NCBI GenBank assembly: GCA_949752745.1
Contig: OX457028.1
Location: forward strand, 8,949,389-9,013,388
Length of the DNA: 64,000 bases
Source: Protula sp. h YS-2021
Taxonomy: Eukaryota; Annelida; Polychaeta; Sabellida; Serpulidae
Direction: 5' to 3'
Shown: positions 43,120-52,418 of the stretch, one piece after another
Position numbering within the stretch: the stretch's first letter is position 1
How the letters are laid out: every line of letters begins with the position of its first letter
Program-made: the position numbers and the translations under genes
Notes under the pieces: model-generated
What the model saw: only the letters and a program-made list of their open reading frames with translations
Databases searched by the model: none
What the model was told of the DNA's origin: nothing

Positions 43120-44489
43120 GACTGGTAGTCGAATTGAATGCTACGATTTGCACTTATTTCAACAATGTTATCAAATTCAGCATACACTATAACATTGACT
43201 GTATTTTGCAAGGCACCAGCAAAATTCATTTCTAGTCTCAAATTCCCATGTTTGATAAGGGCATAATGATCAGCACCATCATAATCAGGTGTTTAGTCAA
43301 AAGAAAATAAAGAATAACCTCTAGGCCAATCTTCCCGTTTTATAATGGAACTTTTCTCACCATCCAATCTATCAAAAGATTTGTAAAGAGTTTCAAAAGC
43401 ATCAAGATATTTGCCTTGATTTATATCAAGCTTGAGAGGTTTGGATAGGACTGGTTCACCATCAGAGTAAAGCTGCATAAAGTTAAGATTAAAATGTTCA
43501 AAATTGTATGGATTTCTCATTACTGTTCCAGCAAAGGATTCATTATGAACCATTCCAATGACAATACGTTTTGGTAATTGACCTAAAAAGATGCTATCTT
43601 TCACAAAAGATTGAAATCCAGTTGGAATAGCTAAAACTTTACACTCTTTTCTATTAACAATAACCTTAGCAGCACTTTTCATCAATGCATCTGCATGTCC
43701 CAACTGAATACCTGGACTAACCCTCACTTTGCGAATGGTTAAAAACGCTTCTCTCACTTCTGCTTTAAAACCATTATTTGCAGCCATTAATACATATTCA
43801 TCTTTTTGTCTATGTAAACGTAATTTCATACTAACACCATTGGGAAGATAACGATCCTGCTCAAACAAATCTACCCTTAAACCACCTGTAAGCATAAACT
43901 CACGGCTTAGACGTGTATACAAATAGCGATTATGTAAACCATTATTTCCTGTTTCAGCTAGATCGCCACCTTCAATATTTACATGAAAACCTGATACATA
44001 TCTTTCATGATTAGCTCTTTTCACCTCATGAGTATTCATTGACCCGGCAGTATCTTTAAAGATGAGACGCATAGAGCGCTCAGAATGGAGAGTTTCTTCC
44101 GAGTCATGAATGAGATGAGATATGATGCTGGTATAACCATGGGTATTGTTACTATGTGATATCAAACGATCATTTAGAAATAGTTCAATATTGGACCATA
44201 ACCCATTGAACAAATCATTGATACATGACACGTTATCATCTACACCACACAGTGTTCCATCAGCCTTTACAATGCGACATACAATATGGAGTTTACTGTT
44301 CTTTAAATCTAGATATTCTTCTGTACTCGAAGGAATGTAGAATTCTATTGGAGCACCCTCTCTAATGGTAGTCATTGGTTGATAGTCTACATTATAACCT
44401 TTTTCTACAGCAGTTTGCGTTGGTGGTATGTGAAACCATTCTAATGGAGAAAGGCTACATTCACAAGAATGATTATGAATTAAAGACAT
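43116..44489 (-). pseudogene. Polinton major (double jelly-roll) capsid protein with in-frame stop
   Basis: From ATG at 44489 the frame runs 398 codons to a TAA at 43,293-43,295. The same frame then continues uninterrupted for ~58 codons with conserved-looking residues (DYDGADHYALIKHGNLRLEM) to TGA at 43,116. A single substitution has therefore truncated the second jelly roll. Diagnostic N-terminal marks are IEFYIPSSTEEYLDLKN and the NIELFLNDRLIS strand, typical of the F54H12.2-like Polinton capsid family. The locus is 18 bases from the pVI-like gene. Assignment as major capsid rests on family knowledge. Confidence 0.8.
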
Positions 44490-44507
44490 GATTAAAAAAT
44501 ATCTTTC

Positions 44508-44849
44508 TTATGTTTTTTTTGATGTTATCCGTTTAGCTGCCTTTCGCCTTCTGACACGTTTTGCTCGTTTCACTCTCTTTTGTCCTCGTAACCCACCACC
44601 AAACATACGTTGTGCTACTCGACCTGTAACATCTTTCGCGATATCTTTTGCAGCCCTTTTAAGATGTGGTGCAACGATTTTAGCCCCTGTCTTAAGCAGT
44701 GGAATAGCTTTTCGAGCCAATGGTCCCAGTATTGAACCAATACCATCTCCATATTGTATTCGCACCCCTTTAAATCCTGGTAATTCTCCACCCACTTGAC
44801 GAAGAAAATGGTTGCGATATATAGATGGATTGTGCGTGTATGCTTTCAT
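44508..44849 (-). CDS. adenovirus pVI/pX-like minor virion protein
   Basis: 113 residues. The N-terminus is followed by a GGELPGFKGVRIQYGDGIGS motif and an amphipathic stretch, and then a strongly basic tail (RGQKRVKRAKRVRRRKAAKR). The motif and gene position between minor and major capsid genes agree with the pVI/pX-like protein of adintovirus-type Polintons, thought to link DNA and capsid. The ATG overlaps the previous stop as ATGA. Confidence 0.65.
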   Translation of the reverse strand: MKAYTHNPSIYRNHFLRQVGGELPGFKGVRIQYGDGIGSILGPLARKAIPLLKTGAKIVAPHLKRAAKDIAKDVTGRVAQRMFGGGLRGQKRVKRAKRVRRRKAAKRITSKKT

Positions 44850-45874
44850 AATGCTTTTGGCCGAAAATGAAGTTTACCGATCACCTTTCCAGTTTGAAAT
44901 GGAACATTATGACCTGTGTCGTCCTTAATATTCATTTCTATCACGTCAAATTTGGATGTGTTTACAGGAACATAATGAGGTTCTCCATAACTTTTCATGA
45001 TAATGTCTCCATCATGTCCTTGTATTCCAACAGAACGTAGCAAAGGAACATAATAATCACCAACAACTTGTGGCTCACAGATACTACAGTACACATAAAG
45101 TGTATAAAATCCCTGTTTCACATCAGCTTTATATTCAGCTGTACACGTTTCAGTATACCATTGATTTGGGATAAATCCTAAAATCTCGGCTAATCCAGTG
45201 GAAAATGACACTTCAAAGTCACAATTTAGAAATAGAAAAACGCGTCGTCTAATTTTATCATACTTTATCCGAATAGCTTCTTTAAGGTCATCTTTCATAG
45301 AATTAGTCGCTTCTTCATTGACTGCATGACCTATCTCTTGTATGGATCTGTAGTAACCATAAGGAATATTGATTGTGCCAAGAACAACATCATTCAGTGG
45401 TTGTTGTCGATACTGAATAGAATAGTCCATTCCATGTCTCATGGTTGTCCATGTATGTGGATATTGAATTTCAGCTAAAGCCACTTCATATTTTCCGTTT
45501 AGATAGATGGTTCGAGGCATACGAATTTGATAATTCGAAGTCTTGTTGTTGGGATAATAGTTCATACTAGCATTGCTGGGTAAAGTAATGTAAAAACTTG
45601 TTGACTCCATGACAGCTAAATCGTTTATGTGATGTAGATAGACTAGATGTGTATATACATTACTTAATGTTTGACACTCTTCATCCTCACTTTCTACATT
45701 GCTGTCTACATTGTTGTCTAAATTGCTATCTACATGATCTAAATTGGTATCTACTACTTCTCCCTGACAACAAGCACTAACACACCTAACTTTTACAGGA
45801 ATAGTATTTTTATTTCCATTTTCTTTATAACAACAACACCATAAGTCTTTAATCCATGTTAAAAAGTTTCCCAT
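44846..45874 (-). CDS. fused acylation-motif protein + minor jelly-roll capsid protein
   Basis: 342 residues. Residues 1-68 equal the 69-residue protein of copy 1 (MGNFLTWIKDLWCCC, then acidic). In copy 1 it stops and the capsid gene starts 54 bases later. In copy 2 the stop is lost and the former spacer is translated (~20 residues) into MESTSFYITLPSNASM at residue 89 (45,610). The capsid part (254 residues) ends at 44,846. If the first ATG is used, the capsid protein gains a lipid anchor. Internal initiation at 45,610 would give the normal protein. The single jelly-roll (penton) role is known from the family. Confidence 0.75.
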   Translation of the reverse strand: MGNFLTWIKDLWCCCYKENGNKNTIPVKVRCVSACCQGEVVDTNLDHVDSNLDNNVDSNVESEDEECQTLSNVYTHLVYLHHINDLAVMESTSFYITLPSNASMNYYPNNKTSNYQIRMPRTIYLNGKYEVALAEIQYPHTWTTMRHGMDYSIQYRQQPLNDVVLGTINIPYGYYRSIQEIGHAVNEEATNSMKDDLKEAIRIKYDKIRRRVFLFLNCDFEVSFSTGLAEILGFIPNQWYTETCTAEYKADVKQGFYTLYVYCSICEPQVVGDYYVPLLRSVGIQGHDGDIIMKSYGEPHYVPVNTSKFDVIEMNIKDDTGHNVPFQTGKVIGKLHFRPKAL

Positions 45875-46449
45875 CCTTCTGGAAACAACCTTTGTTGACG
45901 TTGTTGTTGCTCTTTTGTAATATCTTCACGAGTTGTCTTTTTACCAAAAACAGTTTTTGGAATATTAGCGTCTACAATTTCCTCAATAAACTGCTTCCAA
46001 CCACGTGGTGGTTCTCGTCGTTCTTTTCTTTTTGTAGCAACCAATGCTTCTTTCAACAAATCAATAATGTTAGAATTTGGAATGACAGTACCTGTTTTCA
46101 AAGCAAGTTCATTTTTATCTGTCCATCTCGTACCATATTTCTTAAGTTCTGCTAGAAGTTGTGTTAGTTTTACATGATAAATAGGTTGAAAATGGTTTAG
46201 AAACTGTTGAGGCTGTTCTGATTTTTCTGCATTAGATGCTGTAACAGACTTTTGTCGTTGTTGTTGTGATTGAATTGTTCGCAAATGACGTCCAAGCACT
46301 TGAGACATTTCTATTGCTTTTTCACGAGTTCGTTTCCCACGTAAAAGTTTATTCACTTTTGTTTTGATTTCAACATCTTTTCCCTTCTTTTCTAACAACA
46401 TTTTATATTCATATTCAGGAATGAGAACCATTTTCAAAGTATGTTTCAT
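45859..46449 (-). CDS. conserved unknown Polinton protein (intact copy)
   Basis: 196 residues from ATG at 46449. The N-terminal MKHTLKMVLIPEYEYKMLLE helix is followed by a basic region, a Gln-rich linker (QSQQQRQKS) and a C-terminal block with GTVIPNSNIIDLLKEAL, IPKTVFGKKTTRED and FPEGWETF. A longer frame from 46,623 exists only because a 38-base deletion in the gene upstream merges the two. It overlaps the next gene by 16 nt. No named domain; a virion or scaffold role is possible from its place among structural genes. Confidence 0.6.
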   Translation of the reverse strand: MKHTLKMVLIPEYEYKMLLEKKGKDVEIKTKVNKLLRGKRTREKAIEMSQVLGRHLRTIQSQQQRQKSVTASNAEKSEQPQQFLNHFQPIYHVKLTQLLAELKKYGTRWTDKNELALKTGTVIPNSNIIDLLKEALVATKRKERREPPRGWKQFIEEIVDANIPKTVFGKKTTREDITKEQQQRQQRLFPEGWETF

Positions 46450-46734
46450 TTTAACAGCAACTGAGCTAACAAGGGTAATGCAAACCAACTTCTTTTTTCT
46501 TAGAAGTGATATCTTCTTATCTGCCAGTGTGCGTAGGGTATGACGTTCACGCTTGAATATCTTATACCTTTTTGAGCTTAAGGGTAAATGTCCTCGCAAT
46601 ATATTCAAACAAATTTCAAACAAGCAAGTTAATTCCTCCTATGTAGCTTGTTGTAGCAAGGATTTACGTCGTTTAGGCCCGCTGCGTGCGAGCAAGTGAA
46701 GGAAAGGTTGATTCGCTTAAATACGTTTAGACAT
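46447..46734 (-). pseudogene. small basic Polinton protein, broken
   Basis: This is the counterpart of 17,379-17,704. Codon 6 after the ATG at 46734 is a stop (CAA to TAA against copy 1), a second stop lies ~30 codons on, and a 38-base deletion near 46,490 removes the QKGGF part and shifts the frame. The LRTLADKKISL segment remains readable. Confidence 0.65.
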
Positions 46735-47386
46735 CTTGACTGCGAATGGTTAAGTGACTTGGTTCTTGTTCATACGCTACCTTATCAACATATACGTAAT
46801 GTGTATCTTTTGGTAAAATGCCTGTACGAATACGTAGTTGATCATTTGTCTTCGGCTTCAAATCAATGAATAAATAGCCATGAGGTTTGCTGGTAGCATC
46901 TTGATAGGCTTCTATGAGAAATTGAGATTTTCCAGGGTACATTTGTCGCGCTAATGTACTTATTTGTTGACTGTCTCTAGGATTTTTAAACAGAATGATA
47001 TAATGTGTATTCAAACTAATATTTCGCATTTCTCTACCATGATGAAACAAATTATGCACAATAAAAATAATGCTTAGATTTTGATGACTGCTGCCAACAC
47101 TAAAGAGACGTGTCATACGCTCATCACTATGACATTTGGTCATTAAGTCATCAATGATGAGTAAGTTTGGTTTTTTCGGGTTAAAACGCTCTTCAATGTT
47201 ATCTGGAATGCCTTGGTAAAATTCCACACCTTTCATTCCCTTATACAAAGGCTGATCTGCTGCATAGAGCCATAAAATGGTTTTTGGAGAGGGTTTAATT
47301 AACTTTTGTTCTAGAATTTCTCTAACTAGAGAAGCTTTACCACTGCCTGTAGGTCCAGAGACCAAACATGTGAATGGATGCTTCAT
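46727..47386 (-). CDS. FtsK/HerA-type packaging ATPase with altered Walker A
   Basis: 219 residues from ATG at 47386, which overlaps the integrase stop as ATGA; the longer reading from 47,413 would need TTG. Walker A reads GPTGSGKAS: the Thr after Lys, which ligates Mg, is Ala here but Thr in copy 1. A serine follows, which may not substitute. Walker B is NLLIIDDLM, and the sensor-like region has IIFIVHNLFHHGREMRN. The frame is intact. Family role: pumping element DNA into capsids. Confidence 0.85.
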   Translation of the reverse strand: MKHPFTCLVSGPTGSGKASLVREILEQKLIKPSPKTILWLYAADQPLYKGMKGVEFYQGIPDNIEERFNPKKPNLLIIDDLMTKCHSDERMTRLFSVGSSHQNLSIIFIVHNLFHHGREMRNISLNTHYIILFKNPRDSQQISTLARQMYPGKSQFLIEAYQDATSKPHGYLFIDLKPKTNDQLRIRTGILPKDTHYVYVDKVAYEQEPSHLTIRSQDV

Positions 47387-47642
47387 TTTCGAATATCTGT
47401 TTCTTTCACCCAACTGTTAAACTTCTTTGGCCAACCTAACTACTTCACAAATAATTCTTTAACACCTCGTCTTTTTCTTGTTTTCAAGACCTTTTCAATT
47501 CTGTAGACTGATTCAATATCTTTTGTCACTTTCTGCAGTTCTTCTTCATAGAAATGCCCATCAATAACTTCATCCAAAAAGTCTTTCACACGATACAAGT
47601 GTATTCCTTGCTTCTTACAACGATGTGTGATAATGAACACTG
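47383..47642 (-). pseudogene. integrase remnant (C-terminal ~85 codons)
   Basis: It matches the end of the copy 1 integrase from ITHRCKKQGIHLYRVKDFLD through VYRIEKVLKT and the chromodomain end WPKKFNSWV. The match stops abruptly at 47,642, so the DDE core is absent. A TGG-to-TAG change at ~47,440 adds a stop. The removed part is replaced by the cassette at 47,633-48,240. Confidence 0.85.
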
Positions 47643-48184
47643 TCCGGAAGGTGTCGGCGGCACCATTTACGGAGAGGCGGCACTTACCCATTGCCATCGT
47701 TACAAAGCCGGACAGTCCGCCACCAGCTCCTGAGGACGAGGTTGCAGCCGCTGTCGCTAGTATTACGCCAGACATTCCAGTGGTTGATTTCAGCATGATG
47801 CAGTCGCCCTCCGATTTTGACCGCACCGCGGAACTGGTCGACGTAAAACAGGAGGATGGCTCTAGAAAAGAGTCAACCCTCCAGGAGATCGTGGAGTTCT
47901 TGGATATGGCTGATAACATAGAGTATTGCGAGTTCTGCCATTATGGAATTCCGGCAAGACAGTCTATGAGAATCCACGAACAGTCATGCCTACAAGCATT
48001 GAAGCCGGTCTATCATTATTGCAATGTTATGGGCAGAGGTTTTAAGTCGCACAGGGCCGCGGTAGCAGCGCACAGGAGGAGGGTCGGCTGTAGGGAGGAT
48101 GACGGCAGCGGCAGAGGCGGAGGTAGCGGCGACGCTAGAGGCAGAGGCAGGGCAAGCGGCGGCAGGGGAAGCGACAGGACGTGA
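47633..48184 (+). CDS. GC-rich C2HC zinc-finger protein replacing the integrase core
   Basis: 183 residues from ATG at 47633, which lies within the reverse strand of the integrase remnant. It has a Pro/Ala-rich N-terminal half, then CEFCHYGIPARQSMRIHEQ with a closing Cys, a second finger-like YCN...SHRAAVAAHRRRVGC, and a Gly/Arg/Asp-rich tail. The coding region is clearly GC-rich compared with the AT-rich genes around it, so it has another source. It points opposite to the neighbouring capsid block. Zinc-mediated nucleic-acid or protein binding is likely; the real function is unknown. Confidence 0.55.
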   Translation: MNTVRKVSAAPFTERRHLPIAIVTKPDSPPPAPEDEVAAAVASITPDIPVVDFSMMQSPSDFDRTAELVDVKQEDGSRKESTLQEIVEFLDMADNIEYCEFCHYGIPARQSMRIHEQSCLQALKPVYHYCNVMGRGFKSHRAAVAAHRRRVGCREDDGSGRGGGSGDARGRGRASGGRGSDRT

Positions 48185-48249
48185 AAAGACGGCAGGGGAA
48201 GCGACGGCTGGCCGAAGCTGAAGAAAATCCCTCCACGGCTTCTTTTTAG

Positions 48250-48345
48250 CGGCCTCCCATTATTACGAAATGAACGCGAATCGTGTCATGGTGTTAGTAT
48301 GTATGTGTATGCATGAGAGTGTGGGAAATGCTAAAAAAATAAAAA
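48250..48345 (-). repeat. internal copy of the inner edge of the terminal repeat
   Basis: CATTATTACGAAATGAACGC, GAATCGTGTCATGGTGTTAG and GCATGAGAGTGTGGGAAATG match 50,341-50,420 of the right terminal repeat in the same orientation. A more diverged version lies at 37,480-37,515. Each follows a cargo gene. Confidence 0.75.
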
Positions 48346-50165
48346 AAGGTTTATAAATCATTGATTTATACCTCCATCTGTCCGTCTGACCGTCTGAGAA
48401 AGCAAACAGAATTTGCCGTCTGGGTTAAAAATACTCAGACTTATGAAATAAACGCTAAATCTGTCCGTCTGACCGTCTGAGAAAGCAAAAAGAATTTGCC
48501 ATCTGGGTTAAAAATACTTAGACTTATGAAATAAAACGCTCAATCGGTTGTGGCTATATATGTGTGAAGAGAGAGAGAGATAAAAAAAATAAGCCACTGT
48601 CTGGGTTTAAAAAATACTCTGACTTATGAAATAAAACGCTCAATGGGTTGTGGCTATTGCTATATGTGTGAAGAGAGAGGGGGTAAGAATTTAAAAGAAA
48701 GACTGCCCGTCTGTCCGTCTGTCGTAGGTGTTATGTGTGTTTGGAAAGTTTGTTCGGTTTTAATTGCTTATGTATCTACGGAAAGAGAGAGCTCCCATCT
48801 CAATGCTTGTTTTGGTTTTAATTGCTTCTACAGCAAGCCATTAGCGAGAAAGCAAAAAAAAAAAAACAGTTGTTGCCGTGATGTGAAGTGTGTGGAGACA
48901 GAGAGTTAAAAAATTTTTTAAAAAAAACATGACTGTCTGGGTGTCCGTGTGTCTGGGTGTCCGTGTGTCTGGGTGTCCGTGTGTCTGGGTGTCCGTTTGT
49001 TCGACTGACCCTTTACCAGTCTGGTCTGGCGGGTGTGTGGAGTGAGAAAGCTTTAAAAAAAAGAGCTATTGTTGCCTATATATATATACCGTAATGGAGA
49101 GAGAGAGCTCTCTGGGTTAAAAATGGTGTCTCTTAAGACGTTTAGTGAAGGTGTGGAGCGTGAGAAAGCCGAAAAAAAGAGTTGTTGTTGTCTATATATG
49201 CATGGGAGAGAGAGAGAGAGCTCTCACGGTTAAAAATAGCTTCTCTTAAGGGCGCAATGGCTGTCATGTTTAATTGCTGCTACGGCAATCCATTAGCGTG
49301 AGAAAGCAGGAAGAAAGACTGTTCGTTTGTCCCCGGCCGCCGTGGTGTGATGGAGAGAGAGAGATATATAAAAATTTAAAAAAAACATGACTGTCTGGGT
49401 GTCCGTGTGTCTGGGTGTCCGTGTGTCCGTGTGTCTGGGTGTCCGTTTGTTCGGTTGCCGTAGGTGTTATGTGTGTTTGGAGAGTGATAAAGCTTAAAAA
49501 AAAAGAGTTGTTGTTGCCTGTATATAAAGTAATGGAGAGAGAGCTCTGGGTTAAAAATGATGTCTCTTAAGGAAAAGAGTGCTCATTTTTTTTGAATTGC
49601 TGCTGCAATGGCTTGGTTAGAGAGTGAGAAAGCCAGAAAAAGACTGTTTGTTTGCCTCCAGCTACCGTGGTGTGATGGAGAGAGAGATACAAAAATAAAA
49701 AAATGACTGTCTGGGTGTCCGTGTGTCTGGGTGTCCGTTTGTTCGGTTGCCGTAGGTGTTATGTGTTTTTGGAGAGTGAGAAAGCTTAAAAAAAGGAGTT
49801 GTTGTTGCCTGTATATAAAGTAATGGAGAGAGAGCTCTGGGTTAAAAATGATGTCTCTTAAGGAAAAGAGTGCTCATTTTTTTTTAATTGCTGCTGCAAT
49901 GGCTTGGTTAGAGAGTGAGAAAGCCAGAAAAAGACTGTTTGTTTGCCCCCAGCTACCGTGGTGTGATGGAGAGAGAGTTAAAAAAAAAAAAAAAAAAAAA
50001 AGACTGTCCGTTTGTCCGAGTGTCCGTTTGTCTGGGTAGTCCGTTTGTCCGGGTGTCCGTTTGTCCGACTGACCCATTACCAGTCTGGTCTGGCGTGTGT
50101 TTGGAGAGAGAAAGCTAAAAAAGAGTTGTCATTGCTTGTATACATAGAGTGGCCTGTTGTGCGGC
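48346..50165. repeat. tandem array of ~260-310-bp units
   Basis: Diverged units share GACTGTCTGGGTGTCCGTGT, GAGAGTGAGAAAGC, AAAAGAGTTGTTGTTGCC, GGAGAGAGAGCTCTGGGTTA and GCTGCTGCAATGGCTTGG. The last two or three units are nearly identical (49,400-49,690 and 49,690-49,990). No coding function; ORFs here translate the repeat. Confidence 0.85.
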
Positions 50166-50199
50166 TGGCAACGGCAGGTCTGAAAGTTGACTGGCGGGG

Positions 50200-50333
50200 G
50201 GGGGGGGTGTGCTCGAGTGCTCGAGTACTCAGGTGCTCGGGTGCTCGAGTGCTCGGGTGCTCAAGTGCTCGAGTGCTCGGGTGCTCGAGTGCTTGGGTGC
50301 TCGGGTGCTTGAGTGCTCGGGTGCTCGAGTGCC
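50200..50333. repeat. 9-10-bp GTGCTCGAGT minisatellite
   Basis: About 13 units alternating GTGCTCGAGT and GTGCTCGGGT, preceded by a run of G. They end exactly at the inner edge of the right terminal repeat. Confidence 0.9.
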
Positions 50334-50334
50334 G

Positions 50335-51052
50335 CCACCCACTAATACGAAATAAGCACTAATCGTGTCATGGCGTTAGTATGTATGTGTATGCATGAGA
50401 GTGTGGGAAATGCTAAAAAAAAAAAATAAAAAAAAAGAAAAAAAAGAAAAAAAGGGGACTATTTTTCATACCCCTTTTTTATACCCCCCTTTTGTGACTT
50501 TAAGGGGGCTTTATAGGTGAGCTCTAACCATGTAGCTATGAGTTCTCTATTTATAAAATGGAGAACTTGTACGTTTGGGGAGGTGTCTCATCTGTCCGTC
50601 TGCCCGTTTGAATGGTCGTTTGAATGTCGTTTGAATGGCCGCCCGTTTGAATAGTCCTTTGAATGGCCGCCCGTTTGAATGGCCGCCCACTATCCCTATT
50701 ACGTCATTATGACGTTCATATGACGTTCATATGACGTTCATATGACCTCCATATGACCTCCATATGACCTCCATATGGCCTCCATAACACGTCCATAACA
50801 CGTCCATAACACGTCATTATGACGTCACTGTTTTCGAAACCCCATGGGGCTCCGAAAACACCTCATGACGTCATTATGACGTCCATATGACAACCATATG
50901 GCAACCATATGGCAACCATATGACAACCATATGACGTCAATATGACGTCAATATGACGTCACTGTTTTCGGAGCCCCATGGGGCTCCGAAAACACCTCAT
51001 GACGTCATTATGACGTCACTTCCTGTTTTCGGAACCCCACTTTTACCCTACT
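50335..51052 (-). repeat. right terminal inverted repeat of Polinton copy 2
   Basis: Reverse complement of 35,431-36,144 with small length changes in the A/T tract at 50,415-50,480. It ends CTTTTACCCTACT at 51,052. Confidence 0.95.
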
Positions 51053-51058
51053 AATAAA
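51053..51058. other. target site duplication, right
   Basis: AATAAA, identical to 35,425-35,430. Confidence 0.9.
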
Positions 51059-52064
51059 AATAACAAAAGTAGTATTAGTAGTAGCAGTAGTAGTAGAAGT
51101 AGTGGTAGAAGTAGTAGTAGTAGTAGTTCCTGGATTGAAATTTTTGTTCTGGTACAAAAGCAAAAGTTATTCGTGGTCAAGTGCATGTAGAATTAAGTTC
51201 AGTTAAGTTTAGCGGAAGGCTATAAATAAACTGAAGTCACTGCTTTATGCCTAGACGTCATTTATCGACGTCATTAGAAAACCTGCAGGTGGCAACGTAA
51301 ACCTTTAGATGTCAAAACAAAACAAAAAAAAAGAGAAACTAAAAACGATCACGCTTAGATGCCATTGACCCATGAGTGGTGGCGTGTACCGTGTAAGCGG
51401 AAATAGCTGTAGGTGGAGATGCAAAGTCATGCCTCGATGCATTTTGCTCTCTTTAAATCATTACAGGGTTTTCAAAACATTCAAACTTGGAAAGAATCAC
51501 GTCCAGTAAAACTGAGTGTAAGATTTCTGATATTCGCTCGGTATGAACTTACTGAAGACATATGCTATTGGCGAGCTTTGAGACACCCGGTATGCACAAG
51601 GCATTGCGGAAGGTGTGCTCAGAAAGATTCTTCTTAATTCCTCGCTATGACTAAGTTTTCATCTATGTAGAACTGACGGTTACCTTGTAGCAAAACTCAC
51701 AGAATAATAAATAAAAATTATAGACATTTTTCGATTGGAATTAATGGGAACAATTTAAAAGCAAAGTTTTCGGTTACAATAACAGTTTCAGTTAAACGGC
51801 GTACACTTTTTTTAATAAAGGACAAATGAGCATAACTAAGTATTATTCTCTGTAAAATATTTTCGCAATCAAAGTAAAAGATTGATCTTGGGATATTGTT
51901 TTTAACTCGCATCTTTCAATCAATGTTCACTTATTAACAAAAATAAAAATAAAAATAGAAAATAAAAACAAATAAAAAAAAACTAAAACAAATCTAGAGT
52001 GGATTCACCCAGAGAGTATTTCGAAAAAAAAAAAAAATACCCAAGAAGAAGACACAAAAGAACC
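51059..52064. other. spacer between Polinton copy 2 and the four-pass membrane gene
   Basis: A (TAG)n microsatellite occupies 51,069-51,127, with nothing recognisable to about 51,940. A/T-rich sequence with AAATAAAAAT words precedes the gene. A 74-codon ORF at 51,413-51,637 has no family features. Confidence 0.5.
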
Positions 52065-52381
52065 ATGTCCCGTTTCTATGGATACAACCGCTACCGCCAT
52101 CGCCTAAGCGGGCGTATGTTCACACTGCGCTGGATAGGTATCGCATTATTGATTTGCGGGCTGGTACTTCTTCTCTTCACAGTACTGACGATCGTCATGC
52201 ATCTACAAGCCAATAGGAATGAGGAGTTTTTCGCGCTTGGCATTCAGTACCCCAGGGCTGATTATGTATTGGGAAGAGTGGATCTTGTCACTCACACAAC
52301 ACTAGCTGCTATTCTCGTTGTCACGGTAAAGTCATATATCAACTCTTTTTTTCTTTCCTTCTTTCTTTTTTCTTTCTTTTT

Positions 52382-52418
<37 letters not shown>

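Larger units (their letters stand above)
35431..51052. mobile_element. Polinton/Maverick copy 2, complete ends, damaged genes
   Basis: The element is 15,622 bp, bounded by AGTAGGGTAAAAG and its reverse complement, with ~715-bp terminal inverted repeats and a 6-bp AATAAA duplication. Left half, plus strand: polymerase B and PC4-like genes. Right half, minus strand: protease, major capsid, pVI-like, minor capsid, conserved unknown, basic protein, ATPase, integrase remnant. Cargo genes (RING, Cys-rich, C2HC) lie near both ends. Polymerase, major capsid, integrase and the basic protein are all broken, so it is not autonomous now. Gene set and order match known Polintons (adintovirus-like). Confidence 0.97.

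Noticed and set aside
45859..46623. 254-codon ORF as a single protein
   Set aside because: Comparison with copy 1 shows two genes merged by a 38-base deletion. The genuine second gene starts at 46,449.
47440..47919. 159-codon minus-strand ORF as an integrase variant
   Set aside because: Only its last ~67 codons are integrase. The rest is antisense to the zinc-finger cassette.
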